A stretch of 14,722 nucleotides of DNA from an uncultured Prevotellaceae bacterium (lineage in GTDB: Bacteria > Bacteroidota > Bacteroidia > Bacteroidales > Muribaculaceae), in the NCBI GenBank assembly GCA_937896015.1, contig CALBLR010000043.1, forward strand, positions 1 to 14,722. The letters are read 5' to 3'. Positions within the stretch are counted from its first letter, which is position 1. Every line of letters begins with the position of its first letter. The translations under genes were made by a program, and so were the position numbers. Under the pieces are notes generated by a model, which was given only the letters and a program-made list of their open reading frames with translations, searched no databases and was not told the DNA's origin. Shown in pieces: positions 13,621 through 14,722 of the stretch.

Positions 13621-14722
13621 TTACTTGGCCAGCGACACGTTGACCGACAGGCCGTAGTTGCTGTTGGTGGTGGGATAGGCTGTGGACGACACGAGCGGGG
13701 TGTTGACCTGATGGTCGAAATACGCTCCGAGGGTGACGCGCTTGCTCATCACGTAGTTGGCAGTGAAGTTGATGCCAAGGGTGCGCGTGCCGCTGGTGGC
13801 CTGCGTGGTGTTGGTGTCGATTTTGCGGATGAGGGCTGTGTTGTTGGCCAGCGAGAAGTCGAAGTTGAGGGTGAGGTCGTTGCTAACTCCCTGCTGCTTG
13901 CGCTTGAGTTTGAGCACGGAGTTGAAGTTGGCTATCTTGTAGCCTGCACCCACCACAAAGGTGCGCGATATGCCCTCCACCAGCTGGCCCACCGACACGT
14001 TGAGCGAAAGGGTGCGGCTGTCGCGGTACTCGGCGTTGAAGGTGACGTTGTTCTTCATTGTGGCGTTGAAGCCGATGAGGGGCGCGAACTTCTCGGTGAT
14101 GCTCACCGACGAGATGTTGTAGGGCGACGACGGGATTGGGTTGCCCGTGAGTGCGTCTTGGGTGTAGCCGAGGCCCTCGCCTATTGTCACCCAGTCGCTG
14201 TAGGACGAGAAGGAACCCACAGAATAGGTGCACTGGTAGGCGTGAGTGAGCGTGAAGCTCTTGAAGTGGCGCGAGAAGAATGGCATCTTCATGAGGCCGT
14301 CGTAGGTGACACGCCAGTTGGGCAGCACCTCGCTCAAGCCGGGGAAGGGGTTGAGGGTGACCTTCGACGCGCTGCGGCCCGAGTAGGCGGCGAGGAATGC
14401 CGGCACCATCACGTCGGCCGAGTACTTGCCCACACCTGCTGGCGGTGTTCACTCCTCCGTTTTGGGGGTCAAACGGCTTGCCGGCATACACCGTGCCGGC
14501 CAGGAAGCCCGACTCGGGATAGTTGCGCCCGTTGTAGCGGCTCTGCAGGCGCTCGGCCACAATTGGGATGTTGGCCAGAAACTTGTCGAAGGCGTCGCTG
14601 TGGTAGCCGTCGCTGCTGCTCACGCCGCGCAGGGCTGTGGCAATGGCAATGTGGGTCTTGGTGTAGCTGCCCGAGTAGATGGTGTTCATGTCGTCGTACA
14701 TGAACTGCACCTGGTTGGTGCG
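13621..14722 (-). CDS. sprA: SprA (T9SS outer-membrane translocon), C-terminal part with a frameshift
   Basis: SprA (Sov) is the very large outer-membrane beta-barrel translocon of the type IX secretion system, usually over 2,000 residues. About the last 365 are visible and the gene continues past the window edge. Recognised segments are the opening stretch TNQVQFMYDDMN, then FDPQNGGVN, then SADVMVPAFLAAYSG, PNWRVTYDGLMKMPFF and LTHAYQCTYSVGSF, ending in barrel-like alternating strands. The reading frame changes once. From 14722 to about 14446 it is in one frame, and from 14433 to the stop at 13621 it is in another, both matching SprA without loss of sequence. One extra base near 14434-14447 explains this. 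Without correction the upstream frame would run out of frame for about 180 residues to a stop at 13883. The gene is either freshly inactivated or affected by a sequencing error. It ends in a strong terminator. Confidence 0.88.

Noticed and set aside
14434..14447. Programmed ribosomal frameshifting in sprA.
   Set aside because: No slippery heptamer or homopolymer run, and no known frameshifting in this family. A mutation or sequencing error is simpler.
13555..14703. A + strand open frame of 382 codons opposite sprA, running through the frameshift site.
   Set aside because: Its start region is the sprA terminator, and the minus strand matches SprA on both sides of the indel. It is an artefact of base composition.
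1..14722. tRNA or rRNA genes, CRISPR arrays, insertion sequences, toxin-antitoxin or defence genes.
   Set aside because: None found. Almost all sequence is taken up by recognised housekeeping genes, and the remaining gaps are under 200 bp.

Overview
This looks like a chromosomal housekeeping segment from a GC-rich member of the Bacteroidales; the family Muribaculaceae is my best guess, made by eye from gene content and base composition. The pointers are SprA and DUF4835/PorD, which are Bacteroidota proteins of the type IX secretion system; a DUF5606 protein; a Bacteroidota-style enlarged NusB; the lack of Shine-Dalgarno sequences; and several upstream sites matching the Bacteroidota -7 promoter element TAnnTTTG.

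Layout. On the + strand, 1-2553 holds the end of aroE (shikimate dehydrogenase) followed closely by comEC. These converge on the minus-strand genes, and the comEC stop overlaps the stop of an NlpC/P60 lipoprotein by 4 bp. From 3132 to 13430 all genes are on the minus strand. In transcription order they are dnaN, a DnaQ/ExoX-type 3'-5' exonuclease, coaBC, DUF4835/porD, recN and rlmB, then an internal promoter, then nusB, yajC, a YbbR-like protein, coaE and DUF5606, ending at a composite intrinsic terminator at 3132-3197. Gaps are mostly 9-42 bp and recN/rlmB overlap, so this is probably one long operon or two linked ones. The 3' end of sprA lies upstream (13621-14722) and is separated from dnaN by a strong terminator, a promoter element and a GC-rich leader hairpin.

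The genes serve DNA replication and repair (DnaN, exonuclease, RecN), coenzyme A synthesis (CoaBC, CoaE), ribosome maturation and transcription (RlmB, NusB), membrane and envelope functions (YajC, YbbR-like, NlpC/P60, ComEC) and type IX secretion (PorD-like, SprA).

No RNA genes, mobile elements, CRISPR arrays or obviously foreign genes were seen, and no intergenic stretch exceeds 300 bp. I found no convincing undescribed system. The points most worth a second look are a single-base frameshift in sprA, altered catalytic motifs in the CoaC half of CoaBC, an insertion inside NusB, and several structured leaders or gaps (dnaN leader, yajC-ybbR gap, DUF5606 leader).
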